Assembly: GCA_049602155.1 (NCBI GenBank)
Contig: JBMYRH010000001.1
Span: forward strand, 372,001-436,000
From: JBMYRH01 sp049602155
GTDB taxonomy: Bacteria > Myxococcota_A > UBA9042 > PHBI01 > JBMYRH01
Direction of reading: 5' to 3'
DNA length: 64,000 nucleotides
The translations under genes and the position numbers were made by a program. Shown here piece by piece: positions 43,094 through 51,979 of this stretch. A model generated the notes under the pieces. The model saw nothing but the letters and a program-made list of their open reading frames with translations. It did no database searches and was not told the DNA's origin. The stretch's first letter is position 1, and every line of letters starts with the position of its first letter.

Positions 43094-43954
43094 CTAAGCC
43101 CCCTCAAAGAGGAGCGATAGATCTGCAGAGCGCGCAGAATGGGTCAGCGCCCCCACAGAGAGTAAATCAACCCCGGTGGCGGCCACTTCAGCCACACGAT
43201 CCAAGGTGAGGTTTCCGCTCGCCTCAAAGAGCACCGGCTGAGCGCGACGACGCCCGCGAGCCACGGCCTCGCGCATCATGTCGTTCGACATGTTGTCGAG
43301 CATGATGATGTCAGCCCCAGCCTCCAGCGCCATGTCGAGTTCGCTGAGGTCCGTGACCTCGACCTCGATGCGCAGCGAGTGCGGACTCCCCAGACGGGCC
43401 CGCGACACCGCAGCCGCGACAGAGCCACAGGCGGCGATATGGTTGTCTTTAATCAAGATGCCGCTGTCGAGGCCGAAGCGATGATTAGAGCCACCACCCG
43501 CCAGGACGGCGTGCTTCTGCATCGCCCGCATCCCGGGAGTCGTCTTCCGCGTGTCCGTGATTCGCGCGCCGCTCCCCGCAATCGCCTCCACGAAGCGCCG
43601 CGTCAGGGTCGCCACACCTGTCAACCGCTGGAGGATATTGAGGGCCGTGCGCTCCGCGGTCAGGACGCTCCTCGCCTCACCTTCGATGGTCAGGACATCG
43701 ACGCCGCTCGCGATCGCGTCGCCGTCTTGGGCGAGCTGCGTCACACGAACCGTCGGGTCGACGTGCTGGAACACTCGAATGGCGTAGGCACACCCCGCGA
43801 GGACAAGCGGCTCCTTCGCGACGACGCGAGCAGCGCACTGCGTGCCCGCTGCGATGGTGGCCAAGGTCGTCCTGTCACCGGTCCCCACATCTTCAGCGAG
43901 GGCGAGGCGAATAAGCTGATCTGTTGCGTCTGTGATCACGTTGGGGAAATACAC
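43094..43954 (-). CDS. nadC: Nicotinate-nucleotide pyrophosphorylase NadC
   Basis: NadC makes nicotinate mononucleotide from quinolinate and PRPP in NAD synthesis. The 286-residue product has LALAEDVGTGDRTTLATI at the N-terminus, ERTALNILQRLTGVATLTRR, ITDTRKTTPGMRAMQKHAVL, GGGSNHRFGLDSGILIKDNH and the C-terminal LLSVGALTHSARSADLSL. These are the complete set of family motifs. It starts at GTG 43954 and heads the minus-strand nadC-birA-coaX operon. Confidence 0.96.
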   Translation of the reverse strand: MYFPNVITDATDQLIRLALAEDVGTGDRTTLATIAAGTQCAARVVAKEPLVLAGCAYAIRVFQHVDPTVRVTQLAQDGDAIASGVDVLTIEGEARSVLTAERTALNILQRLTGVATLTRRFVEAIAGSGARITDTRKTTPGMRAMQKHAVLAGGGSNHRFGLDSGILIKDNHIAACGSVAAAVSRARLGSPHSLRIEVEVTDLSELDMALEAGADIIMLDNMSNDMMREAVARGRRRAQPVLFEASGNLTLDRVAEVAATGVDLLSVGALTHSARSADLSLLFEGA

Positions 43955-44100
43955 CGTCGGGGATTAAAGGCGCAAGGCACCGTTACTTCCTCGGCCACGA
44001 GTGGAGAAAAGGTAAGCACAGTGCCTTTCATCGAGTGCGCAGCGGAGACCTCACTTGTCGGCCGGTTGACAGGAGGATCTGAGCTTGATCGAGTCATTCC

Positions 44101-45420
44101 ATGGCTTTGAAGAACTTTGTGCTCGATACCAACGTTCTCCTCCACGATCCCGACTGTATTTTCCAGTTCGGGGATAACACGGTCGTGATCCCGATCGTGG
44201 TCATCGAGGAAGTGGACACCTTTAAGAAGAACCCCTCTGAGCTCGGGCGCAACGCGCGCCAGGTCTCGCGGCATATCGATGCCTTGCGAAGCCAGGGAAG
44301 CCTGATCGAGGGTGTGCAACTGCCTGACGGGAGCTCTGGCATCCTGAAGGTCGTGGTGTGCAACACCGAATTGCCCCGCGGACACGCGATCAGCCATGAG
44401 GCGGACAGCGTCATCATGTCGACCGCACTGCAAGTGAAGCAGGAGTCCCAGGGCCCGACGGTGCTCATCACGATGGACACCAACCTGCGAATCCGCGCGA
44501 ACGCGCTCGGGCTTGACTCGGTCGACTACGACACCGGGGACATCGCCATCGATGAGCTCTACCCCGGCTCAACGGACGTCGACGTTCCTCAAGGCTCTAT
44601 CACCGAGCTCTACGACCGCAGACAGCTGGACGCCAGCGGGCTCACGGACAGCCCCCTTCTGGTCAACGAGTACGTCATGCTGCGCGAAGGCGCTCGGACG
44701 GCGTTGACCCGCCTCAACGCCCACGGTCAGCTCGAGCCGATCTACCCATTAAAGGACAGCGTCTGGGGTATTCGACCAAGGAACCGGGAGCAGCACTACG
44801 CGCTCGACGCATGCCTCCGAGAGGACATCAAGCTGGTCACGTTGGTCGGCAAGGCGGGCACAGGGAAGACCCTGCTCGCGTTGGCGGCTGGGCTCGCCAA
44901 GGTCACCGACGAGGAGATTTATCAACGCCTCTTGTGCAGTCGCCCTGTCATGCCCATGGGTAGAGATATCGGCTTCTTGCCTGGAGACATCGATGACAAG
45001 CTCCGCCCGTGGATGCAACCCATCCACGACAACGTCGAGCTGCTCCTGACCCTGGGCTCACGCAGAGAGAAAGCCCGCCGCGGACGTGGCGCCGCAGAGC
45101 TCATCGACATGGGCCTCCTCGAGGTTGAGCCCCTGACGTACATCCGCGGTCGCTCGCTCCCCAACCAGTACATGGTCATCGACGAAGCTCAGAACCTGAC
45201 TCCTCACGAGGTGAAGACGATCCTCACGCGCGCTGGGGAGGGGACGAAGGTCGTCTTAACGGGCGATCCATTCCAGATCGATAACCCTTACGTCGACAGC
45301 GCATCCAACGGCCTGACGTACCTTGTCGAGCGCTTCAAGGGCGAGTCCATCGCGGCGACGGTGACCCTGTCCAAGGGCGAACGAAGTCCACTCGCCGAGA
45401 TCGCCTCGAACCGGCTCTAG
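44101..45420 (+). CDS. PhoH-family ATPase with N-terminal PIN domain (PhoH2)
   Basis: The 439-residue product joins a PIN-type ribonuclease domain (FVLDTNVLLHDP, VVIEEVDTFKK, acidic residues conserved) to a PhoH ATPase domain (LVGKAGTGKTLLALAAGLAK, RPVMPMGRDIGFLPGDIDDK, QYMVIDEAQNLTPHEVKTIL, VVLTGDPFQIDNPYVD). PhoH2 proteins act as RNA helicase/RNases. The gene is complete and starts at ATG 44101. Its stop is 6 bp from the stop of the convergent coiled-coil gene. Confidence 0.93.
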   Translation: MALKNFVLDTNVLLHDPDCIFQFGDNTVVIPIVVIEEVDTFKKNPSELGRNARQVSRHIDALRSQGSLIEGVQLPDGSSGILKVVVCNTELPRGHAISHEADSVIMSTALQVKQESQGPTVLITMDTNLRIRANALGLDSVDYDTGDIAIDELYPGSTDVDVPQGSITELYDRRQLDASGLTDSPLLVNEYVMLREGARTALTRLNAHGQLEPIYPLKDSVWGIRPRNREQHYALDACLREDIKLVTLVGKAGTGKTLLALAAGLAKVTDEEIYQRLLCSRPVMPMGRDIGFLPGDIDDKLRPWMQPIHDNVELLLTLGSRREKARRGRGAAELIDMGLLEVEPLTYIRGRSLPNQYMVIDEAQNLTPHEVKTILTRAGEGTKVVLTGDPFQIDNPYVDSASNGLTYLVERFKGESIAATVTLSKGERSPLAEIASNRL

Positions 45421-45426
45421 CGCTCT

Positions 45427-46323
45427 CTATGACTCCTCGGCGGGCGCGACCTCTTTGAGGGCGTCTTGCCACCAACCGACCTCTTCCATCGCCTCCTCCG
45501 CGTCATGCTGAGTCGCCGCGCGTAGGTTGAGGGCGCGGGCCGCGTTGTCGGCGCGAGAGACGGCCTCGTTCAGGCGCGCCTTGAGGAGCGTGTTGTCTCG
45601 TTGAGCGAGCTCAAGCTGCTCGCGGAGGGTCGAGACCGCGCGAGACCGCTCTGCCAACGCATCGCGCTCGGCCTCCAAAGCTTCATAGCTTTGAAGCAGC
45701 TTTCCGTGGGCCTGCTCAACCTCACCGTAGGCGGCCTGTAGCGCTTCAGCCGTGCGCCTCTGGGTGTCCAGGGCTGCCATCGCGTCGAGCAGCTCCTGCT
45801 TCTGCGCGGCGGCCTGGTCATCGATGCTGCGCTGCGCGGCGCCGGTCGCAGCTTCCGCCTCACGCCGCACTGTGCCCGTCTCGTGCCGGAGCACTTCGAT
45901 CTCGGCGAGCAGGGCATCACGCTCCGCCTCGACCACTCTGAGCGCGGTGCCCTCGTCTGAGGGCGATCCGGCAGGAGAGAGCGGCTCCGGAGGTGCGATC
46001 GCAAGGTGCTCTTCGAGGGCAAGCTGTACCGAGACGATGTCCAGCGGCTTGGTGAGCACCACGGTCGCCATCTCGGCTCCGGGCGCATCTTCGGAGCCTA
46101 ACCAGACGATGGTCTGCCCCAAGAGCTCAACGAGGAGCTCCGCCGCGTCCGGCACATCCCCTGCGAGCAAGACGGCGTCGGGTGAGGTCTCTTCAAGCCA
46201 ATCTCGGGCACTCGCGATGTCGCGCACCGCAGTCAGGGCGATCTGCTCGGGATCACAAGCAGCCTCCACCATCGCTGGAGTGCTCAAGTCCGAGTCGATG
46301 ATAAGTACCGCCGGCTTACTCAC
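45427..46323 (-). CDS. Pseudo-receiver domain with long coiled coil
   Basis: This protein is about 298 residues. The first part looks like a receiver fold (AVLIIDSDLSTPAMVEAACD ... TVVLTKPLDIVSVQLALEEH), keeping the Lys of the KP motif, but the phospho-acceptor Asp position reads VLLAGDVPD, that is Ala instead of Asp. The rest (about 125-290) is a long coiled coil (VEAERDALLAEIEVLRHETG, LQSYEALEAERDALAERSRA). GTG 46323 with GGAG upstream is chosen; the earlier TTG at 46398 falls inside a TTGACA promoter-like hexamer. Confidence 0.6.
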   Translation of the reverse strand: MSKPAVLIIDSDLSTPAMVEAACDPEQIALTAVRDIASARDWLEETSPDAVLLAGDVPDAAELLVELLGQTIVWLGSEDAPGAEMATVVLTKPLDIVSVQLALEEHLAIAPPEPLSPAGSPSDEGTALRVVEAERDALLAEIEVLRHETGTVRREAEAATGAAQRSIDDQAAAQKQELLDAMAALDTQRRTAEALQAAYGEVEQAHGKLLQSYEALEAERDALAERSRAVSTLREQLELAQRDNTLLKARLNEAVSRADNAARALNLRAATQHDAEEAMEEVGWWQDALKEVAPAEES

Positions 46324-46505
46324 AGGCTCTCCAAGCGTGTCGCGAGATGCGACAGAATGAACGTCGTCAAGCATCCAAGAGACCGTGGATAGTGTCAAAA
46401 CTCAGGAGACAGAGCCAGCCGAAAGCGAAGCGAGACTCGCGCGGGTCCAATCACGCTCTAGAGCGCCGATATCAGCGCCTTCGTGAGGCGCTCAGTCGCC
46501 GTGCG

Positions 46506-47585
46506 TTAGAGCTTGGCGCTGATCGCTTTCGCCACAGACAAGAGCTGTGCCGGCTTACAAATGGTGGCGCTGCATGACACGGAGACCACCATGCGCTTCG
46601 TCAGGTTGGCAAAGCTGAGGGTCAGGATCTCGTCCCATTGCGAGATGAAGCTCTTCGCCGTCGGCGCTGTCGTGTCCTCCGCGTTCGCATACTGTGCACG
46701 CATGCGACGAAAGCGAACGTTGGCGTCACGGCGCGTCTTGTCCCGCCACACCTGAACCGCGACCCCAAAGGTGGAGCGCACCGGCGGGGCGAAGTAAACC
46801 GAGTTATAGGCATCGCTGGGCGTGATGCCGCTCAAACCGCCCTCCTCGACGAGCGTGTCGTTGGAGAGGAGCTTCCGCACATCGGACTGAGTGATGTATT
46901 TCTTGAGTGGCATGCCACGCGGCGCAGCGGGCGCCGGCGCTCTAGCCTCGACGCTGGCGTTCTCGCGCTTTACAGCCGCTTCTGCTTCAGACTCACGGCG
47001 CTGGTCATCAACCTTGGCCATGCGTGCTTGGCGGCGCTCTTCATTGCGGCGCTTTAGCTCGGCAATACGGCGCTCTCGCTCCACTTTGCGGCGCTCCGCG
47101 GGAGAGAGAAGCCCGGTGTTGCCCGCAGCCGCTATGGCGGCCTCACCGTCGCCAGACTTGGCCGCTGCGGGTTCGGCCGCGGCATCCTCAGCCGCCTCGG
47201 GAGTCGGGGGTGATGCCACCTCCTCGCGTGCAGCCTTCACGCGGTCGCGTGCCTTGTCTCCGCGCGGCGCAGCTTTGCCGTCAGCGGTGTCGCCAACGAT
47301 TCGCTTGCTCGTGTCGTCAGGTTTCGCAGGGGGCGTCTCTAGCTCAGCCTTGTCGGCCGCGGGCTCTTCAGCCTCGTCCTCGGCGGCTTCATCGCCCTCT
47401 TCAGCCTTCTCTTCTTCGTCTTGCTCCTCTTCAGAGCCGGTGGCTGTAGCGGCCGACTCTGCCGAGTCTTCATCACCCTGCGCGGCCGCACCCTCGTCCT
47501 TTCCGCACCCCGAAACCCCTAATGAGAGAGCGGTGGTGCAACCCAGAATGAGCGCGAGGAACCAATGACGTGAGATGAAACGCAT
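46506..47585 (-). CDS. Lipoprotein with acidic linker and unknown C-terminal domain
   Basis: The 359-residue product starts at ATG 47585 (GGAGG 8 bp before) and has a lipobox (LSLGVSGCGK, acylated Cys). It then has a roughly 130-residue Glu/Asp/Ala-rich region, a basic coiled segment (RRKVERERRIAELKRRNEER) and a folded C-terminal domain of about 130 residues (KKYITQSDVRKLLSNDTLVE, VRSTFGVAVQVWRDKTRRDA) with two Cys in VSVSCSATICKPAQLL. I recognise no named family for that domain. Confidence 0.75.
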   Translation of the reverse strand: MRFISRHWFLALILGCTTALSLGVSGCGKDEGAAAQGDEDSAESAATATGSEEEQDEEEKAEEGDEAAEDEAEEPAADKAELETPPAKPDDTSKRIVGDTADGKAAPRGDKARDRVKAAREEVASPPTPEAAEDAAAEPAAAKSGDGEAAIAAAGNTGLLSPAERRKVERERRIAELKRRNEERRQARMAKVDDQRRESEAEAAVKRENASVEARAPAPAAPRGMPLKKYITQSDVRKLLSNDTLVEEGGLSGITPSDAYNSVYFAPPVRSTFGVAVQVWRDKTRRDANVRFRRMRAQYANAEDTTAPTAKSFISQWDEILTLSFANLTKRMVVSVSCSATICKPAQLLSVAKAISAKL

Positions 47586-47616
47586 GAGCCGTGCCTCCAA
47601 GTGGCGAAGCGGCAGG

Positions 47617-47646
47617 ATTATGGGGGGCGCTCTTTTCGGGTGTCAA
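47617..47646 (-). promoter_or_regulatory. Sigma-70-type promoter of the lipoprotein gene
   Basis: On the minus strand TTGACA (47646-47641, perfect) and CATAAT (47622-47617, 5/6) are 18 bp apart. Transcription would begin about 47610, 25 nt before the ATG, with the ribosome-binding site between. Confidence 0.75.
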
Positions 47647-47750
47647 CGTAGCGTGTCCCCACACCCGCAACACGGCGGCAGCACCCAGACTTCCGGCCTG
47701 ATGACTTTCGGCGCCTTGTCGCTACGCTATGACCGTGCCAAGGTGCCGTT

Positions 47751-49955
47751 ATGGTCGACCAATTGGAAGGCACTGTTGCGCGGATCCGCTACGTCCACGC
47801 GGACTCGCACTGGACGGTCGCGACGGTCCGGAGTGAAGGCGCCGCGTGGACATCCACGGTCGTCGGCGACATGCCGGGCTTGGCCGAGGGCATGAAGGTG
47901 CGCTGTGAGGGCGACTGGGTCGATGATCCCAAGTGGGGTCGACAGCTGCGTACGAAGCGCTTCGTAGAGGTCTTACCGACCTCGGTCAAGGGGATCGAAG
48001 GCTACTTGGCCTCGGGCTTTATCGAGGGGATCGGGCCCAAGACGGCGGAGCGTATTGTCGCGGCCTTCGGGACCGACACGCTCGAGGTGATCGCCAAGGC
48101 GCCTGAGCGGCTCAAAGAGATTAAAGGGCTCGGAAAGAAGCGGTCATCAGCGATCGTCGATGCCGTCCACGGGCGCAGCCGGACGCAAGAGTCCATGCTC
48201 TTCCTCTTCGACCTAGGGATGACCTCAGGCCTCGCAAATCGAATATTCCGACGCTACGGCGACAATGTGATCTCGCTGGTGCGGCAGAACCCCTATCGCC
48301 TCGCAGAAGAAGTGCATGGTGTCGGGTTCCTCCGCTCGGATGAGGTCGCACGAGCCATGGGGATCTCCGGGGATCACCCAGGGCGAATCCGAGCTGGCGT
48401 GGTCCACATCCTCACGATGGCCCGCAGCGACGGCCACTGCTTCTTAGTGCGCTCTGCGCTCGTCGAAGGCGCGGCCCACCTGCTCGGTCTCGATCTCTTG
48501 CACATCGAGGCTGGCATCGAGCAACTGGCGTTAGCTGGGCGCATCGCGGTGGAGGACTGGCCTCACGATCCGACCGATGCCGCTGTTTATCCGATCGAAT
48601 TGATGCAGGCCGAGGAGCGCCTCTCCCATCACCTAGGCCTCCTGAGCGCCGGGTCGGGGGGCGAGCAGGCCTCAGACCGCGCTGCTCATGCGGCGGCAGT
48701 CGCGAGGGCCGCTTCTGCCATGGGGATCTCCCTGGCTGAGGCCCAAGAGGAGGCGATCCTCGTCGCGCTGTCAGGGGGCGTGGTCGTGGTCACGGGCGGA
48801 CCGGGCACCGGAAAGACGACCATCATCCAGGCGCTCCTTCAGGCGTCCGGGTGGTCACGTGAACAGGTCGCGCTCGCGGCCCCCACAGGCCGTGCTGCCA
48901 AGCGCATGGCGGAGGCCACGGGCTACGAAGCACGGACGATTCACCGGCTGCTTGAGTACTCCGCTCAGCACAACGGCTTCCAGCGCGACGAGCACGATCC
49001 TCTCGACGCATCGCTCGTCGTCATCGACGAGGCGTCCATGATGGACGTTCAGCTCTTCGAGGCGCTGGCCCGCGCTATCGAGCCCGGGACCTCGCTGGTC
49101 TTGGTAGGGGACGTAGATCAGCTCCCCCCCGTCGGGCCTGGCTCACCGTTAACCGACCTCATCCGGTCAGAGCGCGTCCCCGTGGCGCGCCTAGACACCA
49201 TCTTCCGGCAGGGTGAGGGCTCCGAGATCATCGCGAGCGCACACCAAGTGAACCGAGGAGAGGTCCCGGCCGTCACCCCCAGCGGGACCCCTCTCCAGGA
49301 CTTCTACTTCATCCACAGAGAGGCCCCTGAAGATATCCTGAGCACCATTGAAGCCTTGATGTCAGAGCGGATCCCGAAGCGCTTTGGCTTCGACCCACTC
49401 ACAGAGGTCCAGGTGTTGGCGCCGATGCGCGCAGGCGCCGTCGGTGTGATCAACCTGAACCTCCGACTCCAGGAGCTGCTCAACCCCACGGGGGCGGCCT
49501 TAAACGTCGGTGGGACCGTCTTCCGCCTGCGTGATCGCGTGATGCAGATTCGGAATGACTACGAGCGCGGCGTGTTCAACGGAGATGTGGGGTTCGTCGC
49601 GCGCGTCCTCGACAAGGATGATGCGCTCTTGGTCAACATCGACGGGCGCGCAATCCGGTACGACCGGCCTCAACTGGACGAGCTCGTCCTCGCCTATGCG
49701 GTCTCCGTTCACAAGGCTCAAGGCAGTGAATACCCAGCGATCGTGATGCCGGTTACTACCCAGCACTTCAAGATGCTCCAGCGCAACCTGCTCTACACGG
49801 GTATCACGCGAGGCAAGAAGCTCGTGGTGCTCGTCGGGACGGAGAGAGCGATGGGGATCGCGGTCCGCAATCGAGACGTCGCCCACCGAAATACCCTCCT
49901 CGCCGAGCGTCTTCGTGGCGAGACCTCGCAGAGGCTGTTAGAAGGGGTCCCATGA
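47751..49955 (+). CDS. RecD2-type DNA helicase
   Basis: RecD2 is a 5'-3' SF1B helicase acting in DNA repair without RecBC. The 734-residue product has the RecD2 N-terminal OB-like part (MVDQLEGTVARIRYVHADSH), helix-hairpin-helix repeats (FIEGIGPKTAERIVAAFG, LKEIKGLGKKRSSAIVDAVH), Walker A (VVTGGPGTGKTTIIQALLQA), motif II (SLVVIDEASMMDVQLFEALA) and C-terminal UvrD-like motifs (LAYAVSVHKAQGSEYPAIVM, LLYTGITRGKKLVVLVG). No RecB or RecC lies nearby. It starts the four-gene operon and overlaps the next gene by 4 bp. Confidence 0.93.
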   Translation: MVDQLEGTVARIRYVHADSHWTVATVRSEGAAWTSTVVGDMPGLAEGMKVRCEGDWVDDPKWGRQLRTKRFVEVLPTSVKGIEGYLASGFIEGIGPKTAERIVAAFGTDTLEVIAKAPERLKEIKGLGKKRSSAIVDAVHGRSRTQESMLFLFDLGMTSGLANRIFRRYGDNVISLVRQNPYRLAEEVHGVGFLRSDEVARAMGISGDHPGRIRAGVVHILTMARSDGHCFLVRSALVEGAAHLLGLDLLHIEAGIEQLALAGRIAVEDWPHDPTDAAVYPIELMQAEERLSHHLGLLSAGSGGEQASDRAAHAAAVARAASAMGISLAEAQEEAILVALSGGVVVVTGGPGTGKTTIIQALLQASGWSREQVALAAPTGRAAKRMAEATGYEARTIHRLLEYSAQHNGFQRDEHDPLDASLVVIDEASMMDVQLFEALARAIEPGTSLVLVGDVDQLPPVGPGSPLTDLIRSERVPVARLDTIFRQGEGSEIIASAHQVNRGEVPAVTPSGTPLQDFYFIHREAPEDILSTIEALMSERIPKRFGFDPLTEVQVLAPMRAGAVGVINLNLRLQELLNPTGAALNVGGTVFRLRDRVMQIRNDYERGVFNGDVGFVARVLDKDDALLVNIDGRAIRYDRPQLDELVLAYAVSVHKAQGSEYPAIVMPVTTQHFKMLQRNLLYTGITRGKKLVVLVGTERAMGIAVRNRDVAHRNTLLAERLRGETSQRLLEGVP

Positions 49956-51976
49956 GCGACGATCAAGTGACAACGCAGCCTGGGCAGGTCGGGTTCCTGG
50001 CCGAAGGCGGGAAGCTGGTCGCGGTCCGTATCCACGGCCCCGATGACGGCAAACTCATCACCCAGAGCGTGGACGGTAAAGAGCGGCGCATCAATTTGCG
50101 CCGTCTCCTGTGGCTCAGTGAGGTCACTGTCGCAGATCTCAAGGGCCTCTCCGCACATTGGGAGCACACCCGCCGCAGCGCCGAGGGCTGGCAAGCCGCG
50201 GCAGCATGGCAGCACCTCGTGAACGAGGACGCGCTCGCTCCGTGTGACCCGGGGACACTGCATTCACGCCTGCCAGAGGCGCTGAACGTCACGACCGTCG
50301 ACGGCCTGGTCCTCGCTGTCTTTGATGAGCCACTGCACTTCCGAATGCGCTTCGGCGAGGTCCACCCGATCTCAGAGGCGGCCATGGAGAAGGCCATGGA
50401 GGAGGCAGCGGAAGCGCAAGAACGCCAAGCGCGCCTCGAGCGCGCGGTGACGGGCCTCCAACAGATGCTGCAAGGCGTGCCGGTTGGCGCGACGGTCCAA
50501 GGCGAGGTCGACGCTCACCTGAAGATGCTGGTGGAGGTCTCGCTCAACGGTCAGGACAGCGACCCGAACACACTTCAGGCGAGCATGACGCTCCTGGCGG
50601 CCCTCGATCGCCAAGGGCAAGGGGACCCTCGTCACCTCGCCTTCGACGCCCTCGTTGCGCTCGGACACTTCGATGAAGACGAGAACCTCTCTCTCTTGCG
50701 TGAGGGCATGTCCAAGTCCTTTACGCCGGAGGTCCTCCAGGCCTCCGAGCGATCGGCGACAGACGGCTGGTCGAAGGAGGGGCGTCAAGACTACACAGCG
50801 CTCCACACGATCGCGATCGATGCGCCCCACACCACCGAGGTTGATGACGCCTTCGCCATCAGCGGTAACCGGATCGTCGTCTTTATCGCAGACGCCGACG
50901 CGCTGGTCGCTGAGGGCACCCCTGTCGACGTGGAGGCGCGCCGACGCATCTCGACCCTCTACCTGCCGAATCAGGTGATCCCGATGCTTCCACCGAGCGT
51001 CGGACAAGGGAGCGCGAGCCTCTCTGTCGATTCCGATCGCCCGGCACTCGCGATGTCCTTCCGCCTCGACGCAGAGGGGGGGCTTGTCGACTTCACGCTC
51101 GAAGAGGCCACCTGCCGTCTCAATGCACGCCTATCGTACGCGGAGACCGATGCGCTGCTGCAGGGCAAGGGCTCGGATGCGATGCGGACAGAGGGCGCCT
51201 TGGTTCGAATGGCCCAGAGGATGATGGCGAGCCACCGCGCCTGGCGCGTCAATCGCGGGGCGCTGCAGCTTCAACGAAGCGAAGTCGACTTCGAGATCGC
51301 CGAGGACAAGACGGTCGTAATCAGCACCGTCGAGGCCAATGGGCCAGCACGACAGCTCATCAGCGAGATGATGATCTGCGCCTGCGCAGGGGCCGCATCG
51401 TGGTGTGCAGAGCGCGGCGTCCCGGCCATCTACCGTTGTCAGGCGCGACCGACCGAAGGCAAACACAACCCGAAGGGGCAAGTCGTCAACCCCGCCGAGC
51501 AGGCGGAGATCCTGCGCCGCTTGCAGCCCACCGTGTTGTCCACGAGCCCCGGACTTCACTTCACGCTCGCCCTCGACGCCTACATCCAGGTGTCGAGCCC
51601 CCTCCGACGTTATAGCGACCTTGTCATGCATCGGCAGATCAAGGCTGCGCTGCGTCAAGCCCCGCTCCCCAACGACGAGCGCGCCATGCGTGAGCTCTGC
51701 AACCACATCGAGCGACAATCCGCTGCGGTGCGTCGGGTGGAGAACGAGTCACGGCGCTACTGGACCCTCAAGCACCTCACGCAGAACCCCTCCGTGGTCC
51801 ACACCGGCGTATGCATTCGCCCAGTGGGCCATCGATGGCTCGTAGCGATCGATGCCCTCGCTCAGCGCGCCCTGATCCGAACCAAGCGCCGGCTTCAACC
51901 CGGGATGGGGCTCGCAGTGGTCGTCGATAAGGTGGACGCACGGCGCAATAAGATCGTGATGCGCGAGGCCGAGTAG
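49952..51976 (+). CDS. RNase II/R-family (RNB) exoribonuclease
   Basis: This 674-residue protein has the RNB catalytic domain (residues about 285-610), with YRCQARPTEGK and ALDAYIQVSSPLRRYSDLVM, the latter a hallmark. The metal-binding cluster reads D290, E296, D298, D299 (IDAPHTTEVDDAF) where most members have four Asp. The N-terminal 280 residues are an unfamiliar helical region, and the C-terminal 60 look S1/OB-like. It could be an RNase R/II, or a specialised member devoted to this operon. It overlaps recD2 by 4 bp. Confidence 0.88.
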   Translation: MSDDQVTTQPGQVGFLAEGGKLVAVRIHGPDDGKLITQSVDGKERRINLRRLLWLSEVTVADLKGLSAHWEHTRRSAEGWQAAAAWQHLVNEDALAPCDPGTLHSRLPEALNVTTVDGLVLAVFDEPLHFRMRFGEVHPISEAAMEKAMEEAAEAQERQARLERAVTGLQQMLQGVPVGATVQGEVDAHLKMLVEVSLNGQDSDPNTLQASMTLLAALDRQGQGDPRHLAFDALVALGHFDEDENLSLLREGMSKSFTPEVLQASERSATDGWSKEGRQDYTALHTIAIDAPHTTEVDDAFAISGNRIVVFIADADALVAEGTPVDVEARRRISTLYLPNQVIPMLPPSVGQGSASLSVDSDRPALAMSFRLDAEGGLVDFTLEEATCRLNARLSYAETDALLQGKGSDAMRTEGALVRMAQRMMASHRAWRVNRGALQLQRSEVDFEIAEDKTVVISTVEANGPARQLISEMMICACAGAASWCAERGVPAIYRCQARPTEGKHNPKGQVVNPAEQAEILRRLQPTVLSTSPGLHFTLALDAYIQVSSPLRRYSDLVMHRQIKAALRQAPLPNDERAMRELCNHIERQSAAVRRVENESRRYWTLKHLTQNPSVVHTGVCIRPVGHRWLVAIDALAQRALIRTKRRLQPGMGLAVVVDKVDARRNKIVMREAE

Positions 51977-51979
51977 GCC

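Noticed and set aside
44066..44071. TTGACA before phoH as a promoter.
   Set aside because: The -10 17 bp downstream (TCGAGT) is poor and transcription would begin at the start codon.
46393..46398. TTG at 46398 as start of the pseudo-receiver gene.
   Set aside because: It is the TTG of a TTGACA hexamer, and the residues before GTG 46323 do not look like protein; the -10 partner GATGCT is too poor to call a promoter.
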